Positions 1 to 5,463 of a DNA stretch of 8,102 nucleotides are shown here, piece after piece. Position 1 is the stretch's first letter, and the number at the start of each line of letters is the position of its first letter. The position numbers and the translations under genes were made by a program. The DNA lies in contig JAGPFT010000110.1 of assembly GCA_018056405.1 (NCBI GenBank), positions 1 through 8,102 on the forward strand. Direction: 5' to 3'. The stretch comes from Anaerolineae bacterium (GTDB taxonomy: Bacteria > Chloroflexota > Anaerolineae > Aggregatilineales > Aggregatilineaceae). Below the pieces are notes generated by a model. It saw only the letters and a list, made by a program, of their open reading frames with translations, searched no databases and was not told the origin of the DNA.

Positions 1-1
1 C

Positions 2-778
2 CTGCACGGATTCGACATCGAGGCGCAGGTTATCGAGCTAAACAAGCTCGACCCGGCGCGCATGGACTCGCGTGTTGCCCCTGCTGGCCCTGACGAGATG
101 ATCCTGCTGCGCCACAGCGACGCGCTGATCGTCAACATTGACTACCCGCTGGGCATGGCCGCCTACCACGTGCTGGCCAAGATCAGCCAGTACGTGACGC
201 GGATGCAGGGCATCTACGTGATCGGCAAGGCGGCGACGCTCAACGCGCGGGTGGGCGACGTGATGATCGCCAACGTGGTTTACGACGAGCACAGCCAGAA
301 CTCCTACCTCTTCGGCAACTGCTTTAGCGCGTCCGACATCATCCCCTACCTGACGCTGAGCAGCGTGCTCGACAACCAGAAGGTCGTCAGCGTGCGCGGG
401 ACGTTCCTGCAGAACGTGCAGTATATGGACGTGTTCTACCGCGAAGGCTACACGATAGTGGAGATGGAGTCCGGGCCGTATCTGTCGGCGGTCTACGAGA
501 TGGTGCGCGCCCAGCGCCACCCGGTGGATGAGATCGTCAACCTGTACATTGCACCGTTTGACATTGGCTTCCTGCACTACGCCAGCGACACGCCGCGCAG
601 CAAAGGGCGCACGCTGGGGGAGGGCAGCCTGAGCTACCTGGGCGCGGAGCCGACCTACGCGACGGCTATCGCCACGCTGCGGCGCATCTTCACCTGTGAG
701 ATCGAGCGCCTGCGCGCGCCGTCTGCGACCGCTGGCTCCCTGGCAGAACCGGAGGTGATGACTGATGCAGGTCAGTGA
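2..778 (+). CDS. Nucleoside phosphorylase superfamily-like protein, 5'-truncated by the window edge
   Basis: The frame is open from the first bases, so the true start lies outside the window; about 258 C-terminal residues are visible, ending in TGA at 776-778. The tentative family call rests on a stretch reading GKAATLNARVGDVMIANVV, which looks like the Gly-rich segment followed by 'GDV+I' seen in purine nucleoside phosphorylase / MTA-SAH nucleosidase folds, and a later VEMESGPYLSAVYE, comparable to the 'V-(D/E)-M-E-(S/T/A)' ribose-binding motif of that superfamily. No signal peptide or membrane segment is seen in the visible part. The last codons overlap the next gene by 14 nt, with the downstream Shine-Dalgarno inside this gene, so the two are probably translationally coupled. 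The substrate cannot be told from sequence. It could instead be an uncharacterised family sharing only the fold; I am moderately sure of the reading frame and less sure of the function. Confidence 0.6.
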   Translation: MHGFDIEAQVIELNKLDPARMDSRVAPAGPDEMILLRHSDALIVNIDYPLGMAAYHVLAKISQYVTRMQGIYVIGKAATLNARVGDVMIANVVYDEHSQNSYLFGNCFSASDIIPYLTLSSVLDNQKVVSVRGTFLQNVQYMDVFYREGYTIVEMESGPYLSAVYEMVRAQRHPVDEIVNLYIAPFDIGFLHYASDTPRSKGRTLGEGSLSYLGAEPTYATAIATLRRIFTCEIERLRAPSATAGSLAEPEVMTDAGQ

Positions 779-1286
779 AGCGATCAAGGGCAACCGCGCT
801 GTGCGCCAGTTCGCCGAGCGCGCCGTCCCGCCGGAGGACATGGCGCGCGTCCTCAATGCCGGGCGGCTGTCCGGCTCGGCCAAGAACCGCCAGCCCTGGA
901 CGTTCGTCGTCGTCACAGCCCGCGAGACGCTGCGCGCCCTGGCGGCGTGCGGCCCCTCGAGCGGGCACGCAGCGGGCGCGGCGTTCGCGGTTGTGCTGGT
1001 GGTGGACGATTTGCAGACGCCGCCGACGCTGACCACGCCGTTCGACCTGGGGCGGGCCAGCCAGAACATGATCCTGGCCGCGTGGGAATTGGGCATTGGC
1101 TCGTGCATGGGCACCATCTACGAGCCAGAAGTCGCCCGCCAGGCGTTGGGCATCCCGGAGGGCAAGGACGTGCCCTGGCTGATCTCCTTCGGCTACCCGC
1201 ACCCCGACGACGATCCGCGCACGCGCCCGCCGCGCGCCGGCGGGCGGCGCTCGCTCGACGAGGTGGTGCGCTGGGAGCGGTGGTGA
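765..1286 (+). CDS. Nitroreductase family protein (short FMN-dependent oxidoreductase)
   Basis: Encodes 173 residues. The N-terminus has the nitroreductase-fold pattern: an 'AIKGNRAVRQF' FMN-phosphate-binding segment (residues 6-16) and the 'SGSAKNRQPWTFVVV' motif (36-50). The middle has the FDLGRASQNMILAAWELGIGSC segment (split here as FDLGRASQNM then ILAAWELGIGSC, 93-114), and the end has the 'PWLISFGYP' strand (137-145) typical of the family. The length is near the lower end for the family. Members use FMN and NAD(P)H to reduce nitroaromatics, quinones, flavins or related substrates, usually as cytoplasmic homodimers; the actual substrate here is unknown. The ATG at 765 is preceded by a strong Shine-Dalgarno (GGAGGTGATG, 751-760), which lies within the upstream gene. 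The 14-nt overlap suggests co-transcription and coupled translation with the phosphorylase-like gene. Family assignment is confident; specificity is not. Confidence 0.88.
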   Translation: MQVSEAIKGNRAVRQFAERAVPPEDMARVLNAGRLSGSAKNRQPWTFVVVTARETLRALAACGPSSGHAAGAAFAVVLVVDDLQTPPTLTTPFDLGRASQNMILAAWELGIGSCMGTIYEPEVARQALGIPEGKDVPWLISFGYPHPDDDPRTRPPRAGGRRSLDEVVRWERW

Positions 1287-1302
1287 GGACTCCGGCATTT
1301 TA

Positions 1303-1440
1303 CCTCACCCCCGCTCGGCGCTGGCGCGCCTCGCCTCCCCCTCTCCGTTGACGGAGAGGGGGAGGAGCCGAGCGTAGCGAGGCCAGGGGGTGAGGTTGAT
1401 CGGTCGCCCTCTCAATGCTTCTCACGCTGCTGTCCGCCCC
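1303..1440 (-). repeat. Type C palindromic repeat, copy 1 (inverted relative to copies 2 and 3)
   Basis: The core at 1303-1395 begins CCTCACCCCC and ends GGGGGTGAGG, and its centre is a strong hairpin (CCCCCTCTCCG / CGGAGAGGGGG, loop TTGA). A conserved ~40-bp tail follows, containing GTTGATCGGTCGCCCTCTCA and ending TGTCCGCCCC. The reverse complement of the whole unit matches 4429-4564 and 4884-5019 over its full length. It lies just downstream of the nitroreductase stop and convergent to fmt, so it may incidentally end transcription from either side. No transposase or coding capacity is seen in it. Confidence 0.85.
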
Positions 1441-1450
1441 TGAACTCTGG

Positions 1451-1548
1451 TCCCCTCCCTGGCTTTGCCGGGGAGGGGGAAATGCTATATCCGGCGATCA
1501 AAGTCCCCCTCTCTAGCTCGGCTGGAGAGGGGGATTGAGGGGGTGAGG
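1451..1548 (+). repeat. Type AB palindromic repeat, copy 1 (slightly shorter variant)
   Basis: Two hairpins in series. The first is CCCCTCCCTGGCTTTGCCGGGGAGGGG; in the other copies the bases between the stems are in the opposite orientation (GGCAGAGCC in place of GGCTTTGCC). The second is CCCCCTCTCTAGCTCGGCTGGAGAGGGGG at about 1504-1532, nearly identical to 4381-4409, 4651-4679 and 4833-4861. The left part is shortened compared with the ~115-bp copies. Together with the type C copy it fills most of the 324-bp gap between the nitroreductase and fmt; the remaining bases (1549-1610) hold nothing I can identify. Confidence 0.8.
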
Positions 1549-1610
1549 CGTTTGCGGCCAGCCCTGACTTGCTGCGCCTCTTGTCCTTCCGCGCCCGGCA
1601 GCAATCCCTG

Positions 1611-2591
1611 TCAGCCCAGGGTGCTACCCACAATATCCGGCGCGCCGTTGCGGAATGCCTCCGCGCTGAGCGCCTGGCGGCCCTCAAGTTGCAGGCGCAG
1701 CGGCAGGTACACGCCGTCCCCCGTGCCGACGGCCAGCGATCCCAGTCCTTGCAGGGGGGTGCCGTCTGTGCTGGCGACCTGTCCCGGCGCGAGGCCGAGA
1801 TTGGCCGTTGAGGGGAAGCCGGCCAGCACTTTGAGCCGGCGACCGTTCCAGGTGGTGAAGGTGCCCGGCCAGGGGGTGAAGGCGCGCACGTGACGGTCAA
1901 TGGCGACGGCAGAAACCGTCCAGTCCAGCGCCCCATCTTCGCGGCGGAGTTGGGGGGCATGGGTGATCAGGGCGGGGTTGTCCGGCTGCGGGTGAGGGGC
2001 GATGCTGCCGCTGAGCAGCCAATCGAGGGTGTGCAGGAGCAGTTGCGCGCCCAGGGAGGCCAGCTTGTCGTGCAACGTCTGGCCGGTCTCCGCCGGGTCA
2101 ATCGGGATCGAATCCTGGAGCAGGATGGGGCCGCTATCCAGCCCGGCGTCCATGATCATGGTGGTGACGCCGGTGCAGCGGTCGCCCGCGCGGATGGCCG
2201 CCTGGATGGGCGCTGCGCCGCGCCAGCGGGGCAGCAGCGAGGCGTGCACATTGATCGGGGCGATGCGCGGCAGATCGAGCACCGCCTGGCGCAGAATCTG
2301 GCCGAAAGCGACGACCACCAGAAAGTCCGGCTCCCAGGCGCGAAGCTGGCCGAGGGCGGCTGGCTCATGCGCTTTGAGCGGCTGGATGACAGGCAGGCCG
2401 GCGCGCAGGGCTACCTGCTTGATCGGCGACATTTGCACGCGCTGACCACGCCCGGCGGGGCGATCCGGCTGGGTGACGACGCCAGCGACCTCGAAACGGG
2501 GGGCGTCGAGCAGGGCGCGCAGCGAGGGCACGGCGAAGTCCGGCGTGCCCATGAATACAATGCGGGCGATGGGCCGCGCGTCTTGGTCCAT
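1611..2591 (-). CDS. fmt: Methionyl-tRNA formyltransferase
   Basis: Encodes 326 residues, close to the usual 310-320. The enzyme transfers a formyl group from 10-formyl-tetrahydrofolate to the amino group of Met-tRNA(fMet) for translation initiation. The N-terminal Rossmann-like domain shows FMGTPDFAVPSL (13-24) and the loop TQPDRPAGRGQ (40-50). The catalytic triad of the family is at N114, H116 (in INVHASLLPRWRGAAPI) and D152 (in MDAGLDSGPIL); the spacings of 2 and 36 residues equal those of E. coli Asn108/His110/Asp146. The C-terminal tRNA-binding domain contains RAFTPWPGTFTTWNGRRLKV. I chose the ATG at 2591: it has a Shine-Dalgarno-like AGGGAG upstream and gives the expected short lead into FMGTPDF. 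A GTG at 2624 would add 11 unlikely residues. No def (peptide deformylase) neighbour is in view; the gene diverges from tRNA-His, and its 3' end faces the repeat-filled gap. Confidence 0.97.
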   Translation of the reverse strand: MDQDARPIARIVFMGTPDFAVPSLRALLDAPRFEVAGVVTQPDRPAGRGQRVQMSPIKQVALRAGLPVIQPLKAHEPAALGQLRAWEPDFLVVVAFGQILRQAVLDLPRIAPINVHASLLPRWRGAAPIQAAIRAGDRCTGVTTMIMDAGLDSGPILLQDSIPIDPAETGQTLHDKLASLGAQLLLHTLDWLLSGSIAPHPQPDNPALITHAPQLRREDGALDWTVSAVAIDRHVRAFTPWPGTFTTWNGRRLKVLAGFPSTANLGLAPGQVASTDGTPLQGLGSLAVGTGDGVYLPLRLQLEGRQALSAEAFRNGAPDIVGSTLG

Positions 2592-2609
2592 GTCAAGTCT
2601 CCCTGTCCG

Positions 2610-2630
2610 GCCAGGGAAACTCACCCTGGC
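2610..2630. promoter_or_regulatory. 7-bp inverted repeat in the fmt / tRNA-His divergent region
   Basis: GCCAGGG (2610-2616) and CCCTGGC (2624-2630) form a perfect 7-bp stem with a 7-nt loop. It sits in the fmt leader on the minus strand, about 20 nt before the ATG, and its right arm overlaps the weak -35 candidate for tRNA-His. It could be a leader hairpin or an operator; the sequence alone does not decide. Confidence 0.35.
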
Positions 2631-2655
2631 AGACCCTCTCTAGGTATGCTACAAT
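2627..2655 (+). promoter_or_regulatory. Candidate sigma70-type promoter of tRNA-His
   Basis: A good -10 box, TACAAT (2650-2655), is preceded by TATGC, giving an extended -10 character. A poor -35 candidate, TGGCAG (2627-2632), stands 17 bp upstream. The predicted start near 2662 would put the 5' end of the tRNA only a few bases downstream, which fits a tRNA transcript. The -10 is convincing; the -35 is not. Confidence 0.5.
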
Positions 2656-2667
2656 GCCCCTCACCAT

Positions 2668-2744
2668 GGTGGCTGTGGTGCAGTGGTTAGCACGTCTGAC
2701 TGTGGATCAGAAGGTCGTGGGTTCAAATCCCACCAGCCACCCCA
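2668..2744 (+). tRNA. tRNA-His (anticodon GTG)
   Basis: A full cloverleaf can be folded by eye. The acceptor stem is GTGGCTG (2669-2675) with CAGCCAC (2734-2740). The D stem is GTGC/GCAC around the loop AGTGGTTA. The anticodon stem is TCTGA/TCAGA with loop CTGTGGA, placing GTG at 2702-2704. The T stem is GTGGG/CCCAC with loop TTCAAAT. The extra 5' G (G-1, 2668) opposite discriminator C73 (2741) is the identity element for histidyl-tRNA synthetase, so anticodon and identity agree. CCA is encoded (2742-2744). It reads the CAC and CAU codons. It is a single tRNA with its own candidate promoter and terminator, placed between two minus-strand genes. Confidence 0.98.
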
Positions 2745-2749
2745 AACAG

Positions 2750-2776
2750 CGGCGCATGAAGCGCCGTTTTCGTTTT
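2750..2776 (+). terminator. Rho-independent terminator of tRNA-His
   Basis: CGGCGC (2750-2755) and GCGCCG (2761-2766) make a perfect 6-bp GC stem around ATGAA, followed by TTTTCGTTTT (2767-2776). It begins six bases after the tRNA CCA. The T-tract is only on the plus strand, so it serves the tRNA and not the minus-strand gene, whose stop is at 2783-2785. Confidence 0.88.
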
Positions 2777-2782
2777 GTGGGC

Positions 2783-4126
2783 TTACTCGCGGTCGGGTCG
2801 CAGGGTGTGCACCCGCACGTGAGCGCGCTGCAAAGCCAGGCACGCGCGCAACCCGCCGGCGCTGGCAAGCAGCCGGACGCGCGGCGGGCGCTTGAGGCCG
2901 CGTCGCAGCGTCTCGCGGCGCTGCTCCACTACTTTGCGTGTTTCCACTGACTGGATCAAACCTTGCAGAGCGTCTTCGTCCTGTTCGCTGGGACGGCGCA
3001 GGCCAAAGACCTCCCAAATGCTCATCTCGCCGGTGTCGGTCTTCGGCGTCGGCGGCGGCAGGATGCCCTCACACTCGGTCTGATCGGCGGCGGGCGTCGG
3101 CACGCCCGGCTCCCCGCGCGGCGGCGTAGAGGGCGGGGGAACGGTCTCGGCATCTTGCGGGGCCAGTTGTGCGAACGGTGAGGGCGCGCTCTCGGCGGGC
3201 GGCCTCACTGCCGGGATGCCGCGCGGCGGCGTCGCCCGCCGGTAGTCCGGCTCTTCCTCAACAGGCGGCGCGCTGGCAAGCGGCTGTGGCTCCGCTGAGG
3301 CAACCGTCGGCGGCGGGGCAATGGTCGGCGGCAGCGGCACTTCCTCTGGGGCCGGTTCAACAGGCGGCGCAGGCGCTTCCTTCTCTGCTTCCGGCGAGGG
3401 CACGGGGGCAGGGATTGGACTCTCCTGCTGAGCGGCTATAGCCTCGCGCAGACCGGCGGGCGGTTTTGGCTCGGTATCTGCTTCGAGACTGACGGCGCGC
3501 GCTGCTGGGGCGGCACTTTCCTCGCCGGGCGGCGCGCTCGCTGGGGCCTCTGCTCCGCCAGGCGACGCGCCCTCCGGGGCAGTGGCGGCGGGGGCAGGAT
3601 GGCGGCGCTGGTACTGGGCGCGTTCGGCAGCGTTCAGCCGCTCCTGGATGCCCAGCCGGGCGCGATAGGCGTCGTCCATGCGCAGGCCGAGCGCGTTCAC
3701 CTGCTGGCGTAGCTCGCGCAGGCTGGTGGCCATCATTGCCGCGAACTGCTTGCGCCCGCTCAGTTGGTCGCGCAGGAATCCGAACGGGCCTTTGGGCTGG
3801 TACTCGACCGTCCACTGCACGCTGGTGCCGTCCGGCCCCGGCTGCAGGCGGATGCGCCCGCGCATGGCGCGGTACGGCCCGCCCTCGATCAACTCGTATT
3901 CATAGCCCAGGCCGTCTACCCAGGCTGTGATCTGCTCGATGACATCTTTGCCGCTGCCAGCGACAGCGCAGCGCCGGCGAGTGCCCAGCCCGGTTTGCTG
4001 GGTGGTGAGCACCGAGACGCTCATATAACCGGCGTGCCACTCGACGAGCTTGGAGGGGTCGGAGATGAACTCCCAGATGATTTGCGGGGGCGCGTCAATC
4101 AGGATGCGCTGGTCAATCAACGTCAC
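2783..4126 (-). CDS. SRPBCC-domain protein with long Pro/Ala/Glu-rich linker and C-terminal helical segment
   Basis: Encodes 447 residues in three parts. Residues 1-149 look like an SRPBCC (START/Bet v1-like, polyketide cyclase/CoxG type) ligand-binding domain: the opening 'ILIDAPPQIIWEFISDPSKLVEW' pattern (ILIDAPPQIIWEF, then ISDPSKLVEW, 8-30), a middle of alternating strands, and a long terminal helix (FAAMMATSLRELRQQV). Residues about 176-362 are a low-complexity Pro/Ala/Glu linker, likely disordered, with a small internal repeat (ATPPRGIPAV at 298-307 and STPPRGEPGV at 333-342). Residues about 366-410 return to ordinary composition with SIWEVFGLRRP and a charged helix that could be a binding motif. 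No signal peptide or membrane segment is seen, so it is probably cytoplasmic. The start is a GTG, with a TAG six codons upstream; the Shine-Dalgarno is weak (GGACGAG). Ligand and partner are unknown. The minus-strand gene stands alone. Confidence 0.82.
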   Translation of the reverse strand: MTLIDQRILIDAPPQIIWEFISDPSKLVEWHAGYMSVSVLTTQQTGLGTRRRCAVAGSGKDVIEQITAWVDGLGYEYELIEGGPYRAMRGRIRLQPGPDGTSVQWTVEYQPKGPFGFLRDQLSGRKQFAAMMATSLRELRQQVNALGLRMDDAYRARLGIQERLNAAERAQYQRRHPAPAATAPEGASPGGAEAPASAPPGEESAAPAARAVSLEADTEPKPPAGLREAIAAQQESPIPAPVPSPEAEKEAPAPPVEPAPEEVPLPPTIAPPPTVASAEPQPLASAPPVEEEPDYRRATPPRGIPAVRPPAESAPSPFAQLAPQDAETVPPPSTPPRGEPGVPTPAADQTECEGILPPPTPKTDTGEMSIWEVFGLRRPSEQDEDALQGLIQSVETRKVVEQRRETLRRGLKRPPRVRLLASAGGLRACLALQRAHVRVHTLRPDRE

Positions 4127-4214
4127 GGTTGCTCGTCCGTTCTAGCTCCGTTCCACAATCTGGCACATGCGCTGGCGGGGGCATCACAAGTACCTTCTCT
4201 CGGCCTGCACACCC

Positions 4215-4243
4215 ATTCTAACGTAATGTGCGCCGGACTGAAA
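4215..4243 (-). promoter_or_regulatory. Candidate promoter of the SRPBCC gene
   Basis: Read on the minus strand, a TAGAAT -10 box (4215-4220) has a weak TTTCAG -35 (4238-4243) 17 bp upstream. This would give a leader of about 80 nt before the GTG at 4126. The stretch 4127-4269 shows no other gene. Confidence 0.35.
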
Positions 4244-4269
4244 GTGCAGCGCGCGTCGAGGAGTCGGTA

Positions 4270-4303
4270 AGACTTCCGAGGTTTTCGAAAACTTCGGAAG
4301 TCT
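4270..4303. repeat. Type D 34-bp nested palindrome, copy 1
   Basis: A 34-bp palindrome without a loop, with one mismatch between the arms; the centre is GTTTTCGAAAAC. The right half, AAAACTTCGGAAGTCT, is identical in all three copies in the window. Each arm is itself a small inverted repeat (ACTTC-G-GAAGT). It opens the repeat block upstream of the divergent SRPBCC gene, so a terminator role here is unlikely. Confidence 0.85.
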
Positions 4304-4311
4304 AATGCAGT

Positions 4312-4426
4312 GGCCCCTCCCCCTGGCCCCCTCCCCGGCAGAGCCAGGGAGGGGGAAAGCGCCGCGTTGGGCGGGCAAGTCCCCCTCTCTAGCTCGGCTG
4401 GAGAGGGGGATTTAGGGGGAGAGGCC
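4312..4426. repeat. Type AB palindromic repeat, copy 2
   Basis: A 115-bp unit. It opens with GGCCCCTCCCCCTGG, then the hairpin CCCCTCCCCGGCAGAGCCAGGGAGGGG, a ~25-bp variable stretch, the second hairpin CCCCCTCTCTAGCTCGGCTGGAGAGGGGG, and a close GGGGGAGAGGCC. The opening and closing bases are imperfect inverted repeats, so the whole unit looks like a miniature element with terminal inverted repeats. No coding potential is seen. Confidence 0.85.
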
Positions 4427-4428
4427 TA

Positions 4429-4564
4429 GGGGCGGACAGCAGCGTGAGAAGCATTGAGAGGGCGACCGATCAACCTCACCCCCTGGCCTCGCGGCGCTCG
4501 GCCTTTCCCCCTCTCCATGTGGAGAGGGGGCGGCGAGGCGCGTCAGCGCCGAGCGGGGGTGAGG
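4429..4564 (+). repeat. Type C palindromic repeat, copy 2
   Basis: A 136-bp unit. It starts GGGGCGGACAGCAGCGTGAG, runs through AGCATTGAGAGGGCGACCGA, and enters the palindromic core CCTCACCCCC ... GGGGGTGAGG with the apical hairpin CCCCCTCTCC-ATGT-GGAGAGGGGG. It matches copy 3 in the same orientation and copy 1 in reverse complement. It directly abuts AB copy 2. Confidence 0.87.
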
Positions 4565-4581
4565 TCTGTATTTCGGCGGGA

Positions 4582-4696
4582 GGCCCCTCCCCCTGGCCCC
4601 CTCCCCGGCAGAGCCAGAGAGGGGGAAACGTCCCATCTGGCGATCCAAGTCCCCCTCTCTAGCTCGGCTGGAGAGGGGGACTGAGGGGGAGAGGCC
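4582..4696. repeat. Type AB palindromic repeat, copy 3
   Basis: A 115-bp unit of the same length and order as copy 2. The two hairpins are conserved (GGCAGAGCCAGAGAGGGGG differs by one base from copy 2), while the ~25-bp spacer between the hairpins diverges. It is followed by CTGTAGGGGCG and then a type D palindrome instead of a type C unit. Confidence 0.85.
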
Positions 4697-4716
4697 TGTA
4701 GGGGCGCTCGGCGATC

Positions 4717-4750
4717 AGACTTCCGAAGTTTCCAAAAACTTCGGAAGTCT
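4717..4750. repeat. Type D 34-bp nested palindrome, copy 2
   Basis: Same 34-bp length as the other copies. It differs at the centre (GTTTCCAAAAAC), which leaves two central mismatches, while the right-hand 16 bases are unchanged. It sits inside the repeat block between AB copies 3 and 4. Confidence 0.85.
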
Positions 4751-4763
4751 TAGTGCGGCGGAA

Positions 4764-4879
4764 GGTCCCTCCCCCTGGCCCCCTCCCCGGCAGAGCCAGG
4801 GAGGGGGAAATGCCCCAACCGGTGGCCCCAAGTCCCCCTCTCTAGCTCGGCTGGAGAGGGAGATTGAGGGGGAGAGGCC
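4764..4879. repeat. Type AB palindromic repeat, copy 4
   Basis: A 116-bp unit with both hairpins; the second hairpin has one change in its right arm (GGAGAGGGAGA). The spacer between hairpins is again different (ATGCCCCAACCGGTGG). It is followed immediately by type C copy 3, repeating the AB-C order seen at 4312-4564. Confidence 0.85.
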
Positions 4880-4883
4880 TGTA

Positions 4884-5019
4884 GGGGTGGACAGCAGCGC
4901 GAGAAGCATTGAGAGGGCGACCGATCAACCTCACCCCCAGCCTCGCTACGCTCGGCCTTTCCCCCTCTCCAACGTGGAGAGGGGGCGGCGAGGCGCACCA
5001 GCGCCGAGCGGAGGTGAGG
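4884..5019 (+). repeat. Type C palindromic repeat, copy 3
   Basis: A 136-bp unit, the same length as copy 2. The apical hairpin reads CTCCA-ACG-TGGAG, whereas copy 1 reads CTCCG...CGGAG, so the closing pair has changed on both sides while pairing is kept. It ends the repeat block about 114 bp before the next gene. Confidence 0.87.
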
Positions 5020-5061
5020 TAAACTGGCTACCGCCTTCTCGTGAGTTCGGGCACTCTGTGC

Positions 5062-5067
5062 TACACT
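5062..5067 (+). promoter_or_regulatory. Possible -10 box for the small membrane-protein genes
   Basis: TACACT (5062-5067) preceded by TGTGC resembles the TATGC-TACAAT arrangement in front of tRNA-His (shared TGCTACA). No acceptable -35 is seen at 17 bp. It is the best promoter candidate between the end of the repeats and the ATG at 5133, but remains weak. Confidence 0.25.
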
Positions 5068-5132
5068 TAGGCGCGTTGGTGCCTGGGGCCGGGAACGAGC
5101 GTGGCCGTCCAGACCGGCCCGCCGAGGGGAAC

Positions 5133-5411
5133 ATGCCGAGTCCGTCCTTTGTGTTCAGCGTCATCGTGGCTACCCTCTACGGGGCCGCTTACCATCTGGT
5201 CAGCGGCGGCGACGCGCGGCGGCTGGCGCTGTTCCTGCTGGCGTCGTGGCTCGGCTTTGCGCTGGGGCACACTGCCGGCGAGATTCTGGGCATTACCCTG
5301 CTGGACATCGGCCCGCTGCACATGCTGCCGGCGACGGTGGGAGCCTGGCTGGCGCTCGTCACGGCGCGTATTCTCACCCGGCAACCTGCGCGCGGCGCGC
5401 GTGCGCGCTGA
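5133..5411 (+). CDS. Small three-segment membrane protein, function unknown
   Basis: Encodes 92 residues, mostly hydrophobic. Three likely membrane helices can be seen: SFVFSVIVATLYGAAYHLVS near the N-terminus, LALFLLASWLGFALGHTAGE in the middle, and HMLPATVGAWLALVTARIL near the end. The C-terminus is basic (RQPARGARAR), which would favour a cytoplasmic location by the positive-inside rule. The frame is open upstream into repeat C, but the ATG at 5133 is preferred because a GAGGGG Shine-Dalgarno-like stretch precedes it and the earlier codons translate repeat sequence. I do not recognise a named family. It lies 52 bp upstream of a second membrane-protein gene on the same strand, so co-transcription is plausible. 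Confidence 0.72.
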   Translation: MPSPSFVFSVIVATLYGAAYHLVSGGDARRLALFLLASWLGFALGHTAGEILGITLLDIGPLHMLPATVGAWLALVTARILTRQPARGARAR

Positions 5412-5463
5412 GGGGTGCGGGCTGTCTCGATCACAGACCCGTCATTGAGGGGAGTAGGCGACC

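Noticed and set aside
38..1117. Long minus-strand open frame opposite the first two genes
   Set aside because: Its translation is His/Arg/Val-rich low-complexity sequence without motifs, while the plus strand carries recognisable family motifs over the same span; it is a GC-rich shadow frame.
2592..2624. GTG at 2624 as the fmt start
   Set aside because: It adds 11 residues before the conserved N-terminus and would have no good ribosome binding site; the ATG at 2591 fits the family length better.
1890..2690. Plus-strand open frame opposite fmt
   Set aside because: The minus strand carries a full fmt with catalytic residues at the right spacing; the plus frame has no recognisable motif and runs into the tRNA.
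4270..4303. Type D palindrome as a dedicated intrinsic terminator
   Set aside because: Two of the three copies lie upstream of divergent genes and none is followed by a T-tract, so termination can at most be incidental.
4444..4998. Short open frames within the repeat block on both strands
   Set aside because: All are translations of palindromic repeats (Pro/Ser/Arg/Gly-rich), recur in each copy, and lack ribosome binding sites.
4270..5019. Possible CRISPR array
   Set aside because: The repeats are of three different lengths (34, ~115 and ~136 bp), palindromic, sometimes abutting, and lack regular spacers of constant size; no cas genes are in view.
4887..5132. N-terminal extension of the 92-residue membrane protein into repeat C
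   Set aside because: The extra 82 codons translate repeat C and leader sequence; a Shine-Dalgarno-like stretch and hydrophobic start support the ATG at 5133.
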